DNA of 64,000 nucleotides from Acanthochlamys bracteata (taxonomy: Eukaryota; Streptophyta; Magnoliopsida; Pandanales; Velloziaceae), in NCBI GenBank assembly GCA_019914995.1, contig CM034137.1, positions 7,405,155 through 7,469,154 on the forward strand, written 5' to 3'. Position numbers and translations under genes: made by a program. The notes under the pieces are model-generated. The model saw nothing but the letters and a program-made list of their open reading frames with translations. It did no database searches and had not been told where the DNA came from. Shown piece after piece: positions 33,515 through 47,708 of this stretch; the stretch's first letter is position 1, and each line of letters starts with the position of its first letter.

Positions 33515-36500
33515 TTAAAAGTTCAGCAATATATTTTCCCGTGATACACCATCAGCCACGAGAACAGAAGTAATTTCCTGCGATATACATAGATCACAGT
33601 ACAAGTTTGGATCAGTAATTATGTAATATCACAATCCGAACAACCAAAAAGCTGAAAAGACGGGTAAAAGAGGAAAAAGGAAGTTTCACTCAGCTAACTA
33701 CTTCACTTCCAGGTTAAAGTAGCCGAAAAGGTTACAACATAATTTGTGCCAACTATTATAGTCACACGGTTATATTTAGAACCTATGCGAAGAAAAGCAT
33801 TTATATATGTCAACAAGCGCAAGTCTAATGGAAAATCCTTTTCACTCACTAAAATTTACTCCAGTAAAGTGACTTCTCCAAAGTTTAGTTTCGCTACAGC
33901 AAGACTTCATCATCAGACTAACATCTAGTCCTTTAGACTAAACTTGATCATGATACATGCTGCTTATCCTCTTCTTCCAAACCAATATGTCAGATCCATT
34001 TCTCTAACTTTATGATTGCCATTCATAACATCGTTCCACAAACCACTGCAATCATATATTGCAGTTCACCGCCATTGAGTGAGGTTTTCAACTTCCACAA
34101 ATATTGATCATTCATGTGTCAAAGAATGAAACACCAAATGCCATTGGCCATTAAAGGACAAATCATACCTCAGTCATTTGCTTTTGCCCACAAAGAACAG
34201 CTCCAGTGGAAGACGGATCGGATATTTGCTTTGCCCTAGAAAATGCAGCCTGCTAGAAAAAAATTTGAAGGCAGCTAATAATCATGATAAAGAAAACAAG
34301 TCAATAAAATATCAAAGAAACTGATAGACACCTGTACATAACCACGTTCGCCTCCCCATTCATCTTCAGGCCGTGAAAGAACAGGTATTATTTTAATACC
34401 AGTGCTTTCCCAATCCTTAAACCTATCCTACGAAATATAAACCAAATTTGAGTTCAAAATGATAATCATCTCTTAATAATACTTAATCATTTCAAGACTA
34501 AAGTCTTGATACAAAGTGAAAGTCATACCTGGTATGCCATCCTCTGAAGATTTCTAGCTCCATAGTACAGCCTAACATCAGATCTCACAGTTGTTCTGAA
34601 TCCTGACTCTATAAGTGAACGAATTGGACTGCAATTGACAGAAAGAAAGAAACAACATCATTCTTATGTAACACAAGACAACATGAAGAATTAGTAATAG
34701 GATGGCCACCCCAAAAGAAGCCTTATTAGCTCAAATTTGCTGTTTGAAGAAATATTTGAAGAAAACATCTTCAATTGTTGGCCTGAAATCAGTTAATAGA
34801 TTCCTTAAAAGGAATAAATAAGATACTAATATTTGCACATTAAAAGTTGGCAAGACAATACAGACTTGGTGTATCATAGCTACATTTTACTTGAGGACTA
34901 TTCAGAGAGTATCAGGCATACCCTTATTCATGGTGATTATACAGTACATGATAAAGGAGTTGAGGAAGTATTAAAAAAACAGAAAAGAAGATATTCAGAA
35001 GAGTAAGCCTTCACTACTAATTATCTAATAATAAACTACGAGAAAATGATTATTTACTTTCTTAATGGGATAAATGTGCTTGACTATATGACGGCAAAAA
35101 GGATTGGCTAGTAAATGCACTCTAGCTTCACAAAATGAGGACAATTTAAGGTATTTATAAGCTACCCAAACAGAACAAAACAAGCTCCTGCCAATTCAGA
35201 AATAGAAAAAAGCTATTGCCTGTGAACCAAAACCCCGAAGGCCAAGCAATGGATTCTATCTTCAATTTAGTATCTAGGATTTCTTTGCAGCAGTGGAATG
35301 GAGACTCACCAATCTCTATTTATCTAATAAATTTTGCACCTGTCAAATGAACCTTATGCTCATGCGTAGTATGATGCCTCAAAGAACTTTAAGAAAAACC
35401 AAAAAACAAAAAAAAGGTAACAGAACCATCTGGATCAAGCATCTGCTTTGGATTCAGGGCAAACCTCCTTTTACATTTCATATTCAGTCCTAGTTGACCG
35501 ACCTCTTTTCGTTGAAAGACCAGTTGACATAAATACAATGCAATTTTGCTCCAGGAGTGCAGCAAGCAAGATGTTCAAACACAGTGAGAAGTCGAGAATG
35601 ATTCTACTGCATTTCTCTTGCTTAGCAGTATACCATACTTCATAAGCTGTGCCTACATATATCGCACCTTAAAACATCATCTGAGGTCAGACCTTTCTTC
35701 ACATAATTCTCTTCCAAATTTCAGTCCAGTGGATTAGAAGACGCATTAAAACCACAATTTGTTGGAACCACAATTAAACAGCATTTCTGCATATGAATCT
35801 CTAATTTCCACAAAAGAATAAAACCTTCATCAAGGGATTCTCATTCCCGCTACACAAGCAACATACTTCACCACTCCAGAAGTACTAAATTCTATGATTA
35901 TTCAGTTTTGGGTAATCAATCCAGCCAGAAAACATCTTGAACCTGGTGCAACTTCCCATGAAATTCCAAGCTATAACTTGAAGTTCAAAATTTTTTACCT
36001 GATTCCTGATCCTGTCGCAAAGATCAAGACGGTATCCGCGTCCTGAATCCGGTCAACATGAAACCCTTTACCCATAACTCCACTGATCTCAACATGATCA
36101 CCTCTCCCAAGGCCACAAATGACTTCCGCAACAGATCCAGGAACCTTCTTAACCAAAAACTCAAACAACCGCTTCTCTCTCGCGATCGAAGGCGGGGAAG
36201 CGATCGCAAGGAACGACGGCTTATCAGCAGCAGCTGGGCGTAGTTGTAGATACTGGCCAGGGTAGGAATAAGAGTTAGCGAGATCAGGTGAGTCGGAGAG
36301 ATCGAGGGAGAGGTGGAAGAGAGATCCGTCGGAAGAAGCAGGAGTTACGGTGGTGATTGGTGCCTGTACCCAAGCGGAAGTGTCTTGCCGGACTGAAGCG
36401 GCTACGGCGAAGCGGCGCTGACGGTGGTGGCGGAGATGGAGAACGCGGCGGAGCAGTGATGGAGAAGGAGGCATAGCAGCAATAGAAGAAGGAGAAGTTG

Positions 36501-36525
36501 GAATCAAACAAATTGACAGAGCCAT
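33515..36525 (-). CDS. FAD/NAD(P)-binding oxidoreductase, pKIWI502-like (5 exons)
   Basis: Ferredoxin-NADP reductase-fold protein, probably plastid, of the family annotated as fruit protein pKIWI502; its substrate is unknown. Exons, 5' to 3': 36525-35999, 34628-34529, 34427-34332, 34249-34169, 33577-33515; 867 nt, 288 residues. A Ser/Arg-rich transit-like peptide covers about residues 1-45. The FAD-domain part has SYPGQYLQLRP and FLAIASPPS. The NAD(P)-domain part has TVLIFATGSGISPIRSLIES (glycine-rich loop), RLYYGARN, GAVLCGQKQM and the terminal ILLNF with its C-terminal aromatic residue, all characteristic of FNR-like enzymes. The short last exon is separated from exon 4 by a 591-bp intron. 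Intron 1 is 1370 bp and has no recognised content. Confidence 0.9.
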
Positions 36526-37644
36526 TTTCTTTGTAGTAGAGAACTTTCCAAGGATTGCGGGAAAGGTCTGGGTCTAGTTAGGTCGGCTGAAGAGAAACGC
36601 AAGCAGACTTTCTATCAGGCCACACCAGTAATAGAAGTGTGGAGCTTCTTTGAGCTCTTTGTATATTTATTTAATCAAGAGTTATATTGTTTTCGGTTTG
36701 CTGATGAAAATAGATAAATAGCGATTTGTTACTTTATGACAATGCGATAAGGTGATTGAGTAATGTGTGATGGACTATGGTTGCTGATATGTGGCAAAAC
36801 TGAATGAATGCATGCTATTTTTGGAGCAAAAAATCCAACCCTAGTGTAGAACAGAACCATTTGCTACTCTCGAACCTGTTTGTCATTCGAAAAGTTAATC
36901 TACAAGGATACCTGGGTGGTGCGCCCTTTGAAGCCCAAAACACAAATCTTAATACACAAAAGCTGCTCGATATGTTACAGCATCCAGATGAGCAGGGGAC
37001 TCAGGAGGCGTTTAAAAGTGCGTATAAAATAAAATTTTTTTAAAATAAAAAATATTTTTATTTTTATAAAAATTAAGTTTTTTTTTTAATTTTTAAAAAA
37101 ATAATAAAAATATATAATAAAAAAATCTCACAACAAAATTTTTTCTATATTATCTAAATTTTTAAATAAATTTTTTCAATACTTATAAAATATATTTTTA
37201 AAAATATAAAATAAAAAAATTAAAAAACTGCTTTTGATAAGCAGTGCCAAACGCTTATCAATTCACCTAAACAGATACTGAATTGCCTAGTGGACTTCAA
37301 TCGAAATAAACAGAGCTCAAGATATCTGCGTGGATTTCTTGATGCTGGTGGAGTATAGCTCTACCATTTAAAAGTATCGGGTACACAGTAAAGAACACTA
37401 AAAGAGTCCGTGCAGAATTCGGTTTTGAAAAAGAAAGTACCAATTACATCGAGAAGCGTCTGGAAAGACATTTGAAGAAAGTTGTATCTGAGTTTTCCTT
37501 ATTAGAAAAAGATAGCACTGCAGGGAGCAGGGCTTTTGCTCTTCCTCTTCATCAAAAAAACACAAAAACGAATGTTAAGATGAAAAAAAAAGTCCACCCT
37601 CTAGGAGGAATTCGAAGAGCTATTGACAACATGAACATCAAGCT
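36526..37644. other. Spacer between oxidoreductase and ATP synthase beta genes
   Basis: The left part is the oxidoreductase promoter and the right part the ATP synthase beta 3' UTR. An AT-rich MITE occupies 37017-37255. The frames at 36804-37043 and 37472-37681 show no family resemblance. Confidence 0.45.
37017..37255. mobile_element. AT-rich MITE, main family
   Basis: Left end GGCGTTTAAAAGTGCGTATA, right end (reverse complement) AGCGTTTGGCACTGCTTATC, giving imperfect inverted ends around a core of AAATTT/AAAAATAT words. It is about 239 bp. The target-site duplication is unclear. Confidence 0.6.
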
Positions 37645-41046
<3,402 letters not shown>

Positions 41047-41230
41047 GGCCGCCCGATTAGCGATCTAATAGTGGCGGTTGTTTCAGAGAGAGTGAGAGAG
41101 AACGAGAGAGGAACAAGGATTAGGGTTTGATTTGGGATTTATAAGGGAAGAGAAGGTGAGTTAGAAAAGTTCTAAGTGTTTTGGCGTTTATGATTCAATT
41201 TGCAAACATCTCACTTCTAGGCTGCATCTC

Positions 41231-41456
41231 CTATAGTTTTGGAGAACTTATAAAATGAGCACTTATTAGTTCTTAATTTTATATTTTTTAATAAATTATT
41301 TATAAAATTTTAACAAAATATAAAAAAATCTTACTTCATAACATTTTATTATTATTTAGTTTTATTATAATTTTAAAAAATAAAACTTATTGTTTGAAAT
41401 TAAAGAATATTTATTATTATAAAAAAACTTATTTTATAAACAATCTCAAAGCCTCT
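41231..41456. mobile_element. AT-rich MITE near the ATP synthase beta promoter
   Basis: Left end near GTTTTGGAGAACTTATAAAA, right end (reverse complement) GGCTTTGAGATTGTTTATAA continuing AA. The ends pair imperfectly around the shared AT-rich core. It begins about 185 bp upstream of the ATP synthase beta start codon, so it may affect the promoter. Confidence 0.55.
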
Positions 41457-41474
41457 ACTATTGTCGGTGCAATA

Positions 41475-41965
41475 TAGAAGTGACAATTCGAATTTCTGGA
41501 TCGGTTCCGGATCAACTATAATAATTGGATCAAAATTGTCAATTCTAATCCAACCTATTTATAATCGAATCAAACTCGTATCGACCCATTTAATAATTAA
41601 AATTATTAAATAAAAATTATAAATATTAATTTTTAATAATAATATATATAAATTATTAATTATAATATATTAAAAAAATATTAATTTTGATAAAATTTAT
41701 AAATTAAATAAAAATTAGTTAACTTAAGATAAATTAACAATATATATATATATATATTAAATTTAAATTTTTTACTATTATTTTTTAATTATTAAATAAT
41801 ACATACTATATAAATAATTATACGAGTTAAACGTGTCAATTTCAAATCAATCCAAATTCGATCCGAATCTATTTAAAATTTTCGGATCAATCCGAATTTA
41901 ACTACAGCTTGATATGAATCCGATTTTTCTGGATCGTATTTTTGGATTGAAATTTGCCACCCCTG
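41475..41965. mobile_element. Degenerate second copy of the hAT-type MITE
   Basis: It aligns along its length with the element at 27594-28136: same order of CGGTTCCGGATC, AATTGTCAA, GACCCATTTAATAATTAAA, a central TA run, and a right end ATTTGCCACCCCTG. The left end has decayed to TAGAAGTGACAA, and no 8-bp flanking duplication remains. Many CG or GTCGA sites of the first copy appear as CA/TG or AT here. Confidence 0.8.
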
Positions 41966-42374
41966 CTTTCACTACATTACCGTAAACGTTATTATGGTAT
42001 TAGAGAGCTACTAAGAAAAACAACCGAAATTCTACCACGATTTCACTTTACAAGAAGACCAGTGTTTTTATTCAGTAACCACAAGGTTCACACGCATGAA
42101 TACTTCAACCTGTCAGTTCATACATAAATCTACTAGAGATGGAGAAAGAAGTTCACTATTTTCCAGATGAAAGCAGTCGATATGGTGATTTTTATTAAAC
42201 AAAACAGTAACTGCAAGCAGGAATTTGTTTTTTACTCAACCTGCAAAAATCCTGCTTATATTTGGAGAAAGAGTAGACTACAACAATGACCAAAGAAAAA
42301 AAGGAAAACATTTTCGTAAATGATGAACCCATGCATCTGCTTCATTCTAGGTTATTGATAAAACTGGCTCTTGC
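41966..42374. other. Spacer, possible 3' flank of the decayed ATP synthase beta copy
   Basis: No gene is seen. On the minus strand this lies just downstream of the stop codon of the partial beta exon at 42375 and may be its former 3' UTR. Confidence 0.35.
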
Positions 42375-42645
42375 CTAACTCGCAGATTCCTTGGCAATCT
42401 TGTCAGCCTTTGCAATGAAAAGCCCATTCGAAAAAGTAAATTTTTAAAATTTCAGTTTATATTTTTTAATATATATTTATAAATATTTAACAAATTAAAA
42501 AATATAAAAAAATTTTATATTGTAAGATTTTTTATTATATATTTTTATTATATTTTTAAAATAAAAAAATAAAAATATATTTTTTTTAAAAAAATTATTT
42601 TATAAATACTTCCAAACTTCTACTTTATTAATCCCTCCAACACTA
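42375..42645 (-). pseudogene. Remnant of the last exon of a second ATP synthase beta gene, split by a MITE
   Basis: On the minus strand, 42416-42375 reads IAKADKIAKESAS then a stop, almost identical to the ATPB C-terminus. Upstream, 42641-42621 reads SVGGINKV, matching VGGIDEV of the same exon. The two pieces are adjacent in the protein but separated here by about 204 bp of AT-rich MITE-like sequence. A TTGCAG acceptor-like word lies immediately 5'. The middle of the exon and all other exons are missing. Its stop codon lies 1.3 kb upstream of the intact gene's start, in the same orientation, so an old tandem duplication followed by deletion is the simplest reading. Confidence 0.78.
42417..42620. 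mobile_element. AT-rich MITE inside the ATP synthase beta remnant
   Basis: The interrupting segment starts GAAAAGCCCATTCGAAAAAG and ends AAATACTTCCAAACTTC. Its core matches the AT-rich family seen elsewhere (TATATTTTTAATATATATTT, AAAAATATAAAAAAATTTTA). Its limits are set by the surrounding conserved protein sequence, to within a few bases. No clean duplication was identified. Confidence 0.6.
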
Positions 42646-42876
42646 CCTGCAACTCAAGATCAGATGACATGAATCGTGTCATGAGAATGATTACACAAAA
42701 AAAGAGCAATTCTTAAATAAAAATTAGGGGTAGATGAGAAGTTCAAATTATAGCTTTAGTAATTCGTGCTCAACAAGTCTCATGAAACTCAATATTATTC
42801 TACCATGGGATAGGAGAAGCATTACAAACTTTCATATTCTACCTTGACATATAATTGTTTTTTACTAGTAATTGAA

Positions 42877-43108
42877 AAATCCCAAACGCTATTTTTAATT
42901 ATATATTTTTTAGTATATATTTTATAAATATTTAAAATTTTTTTAAAAAAATTTACATAATATAAAAAAATTTTATATAATACAATTTTTTATTACATAT
43001 TTTATTATTAATTTTTAAATAAAAAATAAACTTATTCTTTAAAGAAAATAAAAATATATTTCATTCTAAAAAAAATTTTATTTTATAAACATTTTAAAAC
43101 ACACCCTA
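42877..43108. mobile_element. AT-rich MITE upstream of ASF1
   Basis: Left end near CCCAAACGCTATTTTTAATT, right end near AAACATTTTAAAACACACCC, around the shared AT-rich core. The boundaries are approximate. Another AT-rich stretch without clear ends follows at 43275-43425. Confidence 0.5.
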
Positions 43109-43680
43109 CATGTCATGAGATAGGAAAGATTGCTAATTAAAGCCCACACATAACTAAACAAACATGTGGCAAAAGACACCAAATACAAGAAAGTTATAAT
43201 TTAAAAAAGAAAAAACAAACAATGAGCATAGATTTCTTGTACTAACTATTCTTGCAAAGGACCAGAGACAGTTAATATAAATTCACTTATTTAAAATTGA
43301 ATTAAAAAAATTAAATTAAAACTTAAATTTAATAAAAAAATAACTTTTTATATTAATTTTATATTTTTATTTATTTTATATTAAAAATAAATTTGAACAA
43401 ATTAAAATTTGATCAGTAAATAAATACGTCTAATTTGATAATTTCCCACCAAAAGCCAAACAAAAATTTCAAACTCTCCCGCGCCGTCTATAATGCCACA
43501 CATTTGCTTAGCCCCGCTTACAGACCCAAAATCCAACGGCCCACAAACACCCAACCGACCACACACACTCCCTCTCTCTCTCTGATTCTTCTCTTCTCCG
43601 GCGAGCGGCGGCTGAGGGATAAGGCATCCGGCAGCGTAATCTTCGTGGATACATGATCTAACGGTGGCTGCGGAGCTGAG

Positions 43681-45700
43681 ATGAGCGCTGTTAACATTAC
43701 GAACGTGACTGTGCTCGATAACCCTGCGGCTTTCCTCCAACCGTTCCAATTCGAGATTTCTTACGAGTGTCTCATACCTCTCGAAGACGGTGAGTAATTT
43801 TAATTGTTTGATCGCTGGGCTTGTTTTGAGACTTCTCGGTGTTATGGGTTCGATGGATGTGTTTGATTTTTTTAATTTTTGGGCTACCTAGGTTTGGGAA
43901 AATTAGGTGTTTTTGGTCCATTAGGGTTTTCTATCTTGAGATTTTGGTGTGGAGAAATGTGTGGATCAGGGATGTTTGGATGCTTACTATAGGATTTCGG
44001 TGGTGGATTAGAGAAATTTTTGTGATGAATTGCTCCTATAAAATGATTGCTAGGGAAATTGCTGTGTTTTAGGGTTCTAATTTGGTTTGAGTTTGTTACA
44101 ATTTGTGAGCTTAGGCTGTGCCAATTTATATGGCACCTAAGGATTGCTGTGATTAAGACGTTAATAGTCAATTGAAACTCACTTCAGTTATAAAAATTAG
44201 GTCTTTTGTGATTGCAAACGGTTTTCTATTCAGTCGCATCTATTGGTACGTGGAAATTTTAATGTGAGAGGTAAATCTACAATTGGTGTGATGCCTTCAA
44301 TCAATGATCCACAAGATTGTGGAGTCCTTTTTCCTAGTTGAGTTAGTCTGTTTTATTGGTCTTCACTGAGAAATAGTTTCATTTGAGATCTTGTTACAGA
44401 AATAGCGACATTTCTTTGCTAATGTACTCGGTTACTGGGTGTCTTGTACACCAATTCAAATCCATGCCTTTGAAGGTGGAAATAGAACTTCAAAACAAAA
44501 CTGATTTTGTTTTTGAAGTTAGCGCATTTCTGATTTTCTCCATTTTCTTTTAAGGTTCTAATTTGTAGATTTTTGGAATTTCAAACAGGATTTTAGTGCC
44601 CTTACATGTCTATCCTTCATTAAAAGAGAGTCGCGTCTACTAAATTCTCTGTCATCAGAACTATTTGAAAGTTAAATTACAGAAAATCGGCTTAATGAGT
44701 AAGGAGATTATGATAAGCACTTCGTGTCCTACATATGAATGTATTAGAGAAAAACTTGCTGAATACTCCATGTTTGGTTGCTTTGAGGAACTTCATTGTG
44801 GATAACACAGGAGAACCTATTTTATATGATTGTGTGGCCTGTGTCTGGCTCTTGAATAATAATATCCCACACAAGTTACTTGCAGATTTGGAATGGAAGC
44901 TCATATATGTTGGGTCTGCTGAGGATGAGACTTATGATCAATTGCTTGAGAGTGTACTTGTTGGACCAGTCAATGTGGGGAACTACCGCTTTGTTCTACA
45001 GGTAACTGCAACTAATTCAAGTTATTTATTCAACAAGCTTTAAAGTCCATATTTGGGACTGTTTGGCATTGCTTATGCATCGTTTATTTTATTCACTTTT
45101 CAACTTTTCGTTTTTAAAGAAACCTGATTAAGTACTCTAGAAATATTTTTTAAAAAGTCAAAAGTCATGCATTAGTTGTGCGGTCATAAAAATCATTATA
45201 TGTATAATTTTTTATTTTTTTAACCAAAAAGAAAGACCAGTTCATTTTCCATAAAATCCCACCAAAAGCTTCTTTTCACCGAAAGCACATTTTCATAAGC
45301 AATCTCAAATGACCTGTAATCTGCTTAAGGCATCTTCTTCTAATAAATGAAATTTCAGGCTGATCCTCCTGATCCCTCAAAGATTCGTGATGAAGATATC
45401 ATAGGCGTCACTGTTTTGCTCTTGACTTGCTCTTATTTAGGGCAAGAGTTCATCAGAGTAGGATACTATGTTAACAATGACTATGATGATGAGCAGCTCA
45501 GAGAAGAGCCTCCACCAAAGGTCCTCATTGATAGAGTACAGAGAAATATCTTGGCCGATAAGCCTCGTGTCACAAAGTTCCCCATCAATTTCAACCCCGA
45601 AGTTGGTGACAATGGTGGGCAAGCACGATCTGTTTCCTCACCACAAAACAACGCGGCAGATGAAGAACTTGAGCCTGATCAACCACCAAGCCAAACCTGA
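43681..45700 (+). CDS. ASF1: Histone chaperone ASF1 (3 exons)
   Basis: Binds the H3-H4 dimer and hands it to CAF-1 and HIRA during replication-coupled and replication-independent nucleosome assembly in the nucleus. Exons: 43681-43789, 44886-45001, 45359-45700; 567 nt, 188 residues. The conserved immunoglobulin-like core (1 to about 155) contains [80 protein letters not shown] and [10 protein letters not shown]. Positions equivalent to the H3-H4 contact residues (Val near 45, Asp near 54, Val near 94) are conserved. The divergent acidic/Pro tail ([12 protein letters not shown]) is typical of plant ASF1. Intron 1 is about 1.1 kb; intron 2 carries a MITE-like element. Confidence 0.96.
45055..45314. 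mobile_element. MITE-like element in ASF1 intron 2
   Basis: Left end GGGACTGTTTGGCATTGCTT, right end (reverse complement) GGTCATTTGAGATTGCTTAT, continuing ATG; imperfect inverted ends over about 23 bp. The interior (260 bp in all) is less AT-rich than the main family, with AAAAGTCAAAAGTCATGC. It occupies most of the 357-bp intron. Confidence 0.65.
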
Positions 45701-47708
45701 AAGCTTTTCTTCCACCAAGACGCTTGAGCCACTTTGGATTTTCAAAAAATTTTGGGTTTTCTTATGTAAACTTGCACTGGCAGCACCCTGTAGGATTTAT
45801 ATACAAGTGCATTCATGGGAGGTAATTTTAAGTTACCTTTTGTACTTGCATCAGTCATCTGGGTGCTATATACGCTTAGACTAATCTTTCGATTGTCTGT
45901 GGCTATTTAGGATGCCTTCGGGATTGAGTTTCCAACGTTTTCTAAATATTTTTTTCGCTTTGCATTTTTTAATAAAATTTTTATAATATTTAATACAATT
46001 TATTTAAAAATTTAAAAAATATAAAAAAATTTTATATAATATATTTTGTATTATTTAGTTTTTATTATTTTTTTAGATAAAAAATTAAAACTTATTTTGA
46101 AATAGAGTAAAAATATTTTTTATTTTAGAAAAATTTTATTTTAAAAATATTTTCAAATGTCTCTTTAGAACTGTTTGACAATATTTTTTAAAAAGTAATT
46201 TTTAATTTTTAGTTTATATTTTTCCATAAAATTTTTACAATTTTTTATAAAATTTATTTAAATATTTTAAAGATATGAAAAAGTTATATAGTAAAAAAAT
46301 TTTTATTATTTATTATTATTTTTATTTTTAAATAAAATAAATAAATATTATTTTTTAATATAAAATAAAAATAGTTTTCATTTTAGACAAATACTTTTAG
46401 AAGTATTTTTTAATATCTCCTTAATAGCGATGCTGGTGAACAAGCTGATCTAAAAATGTAAAATGTGCAATTATTGCGGGTAAATTTTAAAGTTTGGAGG
46501 GTTGCAAAACAATCGAGTACACACAGCTACAAACATTTCTGGTATAACTTTGGTGATACAGTAATCATTTAACTCGAACTTTACGCTATAGAATTATGCG
46601 GTCGTTTAAGGTTCTTTAACATAAGTTGTTTCTACAATTAACTTTTGATAAATTTTTGAAAATTAAATTTATTTTTTAGCTTAAAAATAGTAAAACTATT
46701 TTGAAGAATAAAAAATTTTTAAAAAATTAAAAATAGAGCTGTAATAAACAGGAGTGTTTTTTAAATAAATTTTTTTTTAAAAAAGAGATATTTTTAAAAT
46801 AAGTTCTATTTTTATTTTAAAAATAAAAATTTATTATGTAAATTTTTTTTATATTTTTAAATTAAAAACAATAAAAATATATTAAAAATATAAAATAAAA
46901 AAATAAAATAGAGATTGTGGGAAACGTTTTCTCAAACGGCGTCAGAAACAATATCTCAAACAATGGAAGTGATTTTGGATACCACGTGATGATGCGAGAC
47001 ATATAAACGTTTTTTTAAAAATTGAGCTACTGAAATTAATATTTAAAGATTGAGTTTGTATTTATTTTAAAAGTTTAAAATTTTTGAATTTTAAAGTGAA
47101 ACTTTTATTAAAAAATTAAATTGAGTTTTTATATTTATATTATTTTAAAAATGATTGAAAATAGTAGTTTTGATGAAAATATTGAGTTCATAATATTAGT
47201 AAACATGTCTAATATGTGCGGTTTTGACAAATCAAGCTAATCAACAACCGTTTCAAAATTTTAATATATCAGATTCAGATAACGCTAATAATATAAGATG
47301 CTTTAGATAAAACGGTCACTTGAGTTGATAATAATCAAATTTTCTAGCTATTTCTAATATGTTCTTATCATTGAAATTCAAATTTCAAAATCCCTAGTAC
47401 CCCCCCTCTTTCTCTAAAATCCATTTTAAATCCAACCGTCCAATTCCACACTCTCCAATCTGAACCGCGTGTGTCTCTCTCCTTTTCTTCTCAAACCCCA
47501 ATCGATCACTCTATTTTTTTTTCTCATTACTCGAAATCGATCTGTTAAAATTCCTCTAGTTTCCCTAATTCAAATCGCAACCAGTGAGTAGTCGAAATTT
47601 ATATGTTTGAAATTTATGATTAAATGTGTAATCCGTTTGCTTCTTTCTTTTTTCTAATTTCGTTTTTTCTTTTGTTTGAGAATTTTCGGTTTGAATTGTT
47701 TTTAGAAA
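45701..47708. other. Spacer dense in AT-rich repeats, and CKS promoter
   Basis: After the ASF1 3' UTR there are two adjacent AT-rich MITE-like copies (45913-46163 and 46164-46432) and further similar sequence at about 46600-46940. The right end from about 47400 is the promoter and C/T-rich leader of the first CKS gene. No other coding sequence is seen. Confidence 0.5.
45913..46432. mobile_element. Two abutting AT-rich MITE-like copies
   Basis: The first ends near TTTTCAAATGTCTCTTTAG and the second starts at once with GAACTGTTTGACAATATTTT. The second ends TTTTAGAAGTATTTTTTAAT followed by ATCTCC. Both have the same core order: TAAAATTTTTATAATATTTA, AAAATATAAAAAAATTTTAT, TTATTATTTTTTTAGATAAA. 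Head-to-tail abutment suggests insertion of one beside the other. Confidence 0.5.

Noticed and set aside
43441..43483. Possible E2F sites upstream of ASF1 (ATTTCCCACC, TCTCCCGCGC)
   Set aside because: Each differs from the consensus TTTSSCGC by at least one position. Plant ASF1 genes are known E2F targets, but the sequence here is not a clear match.
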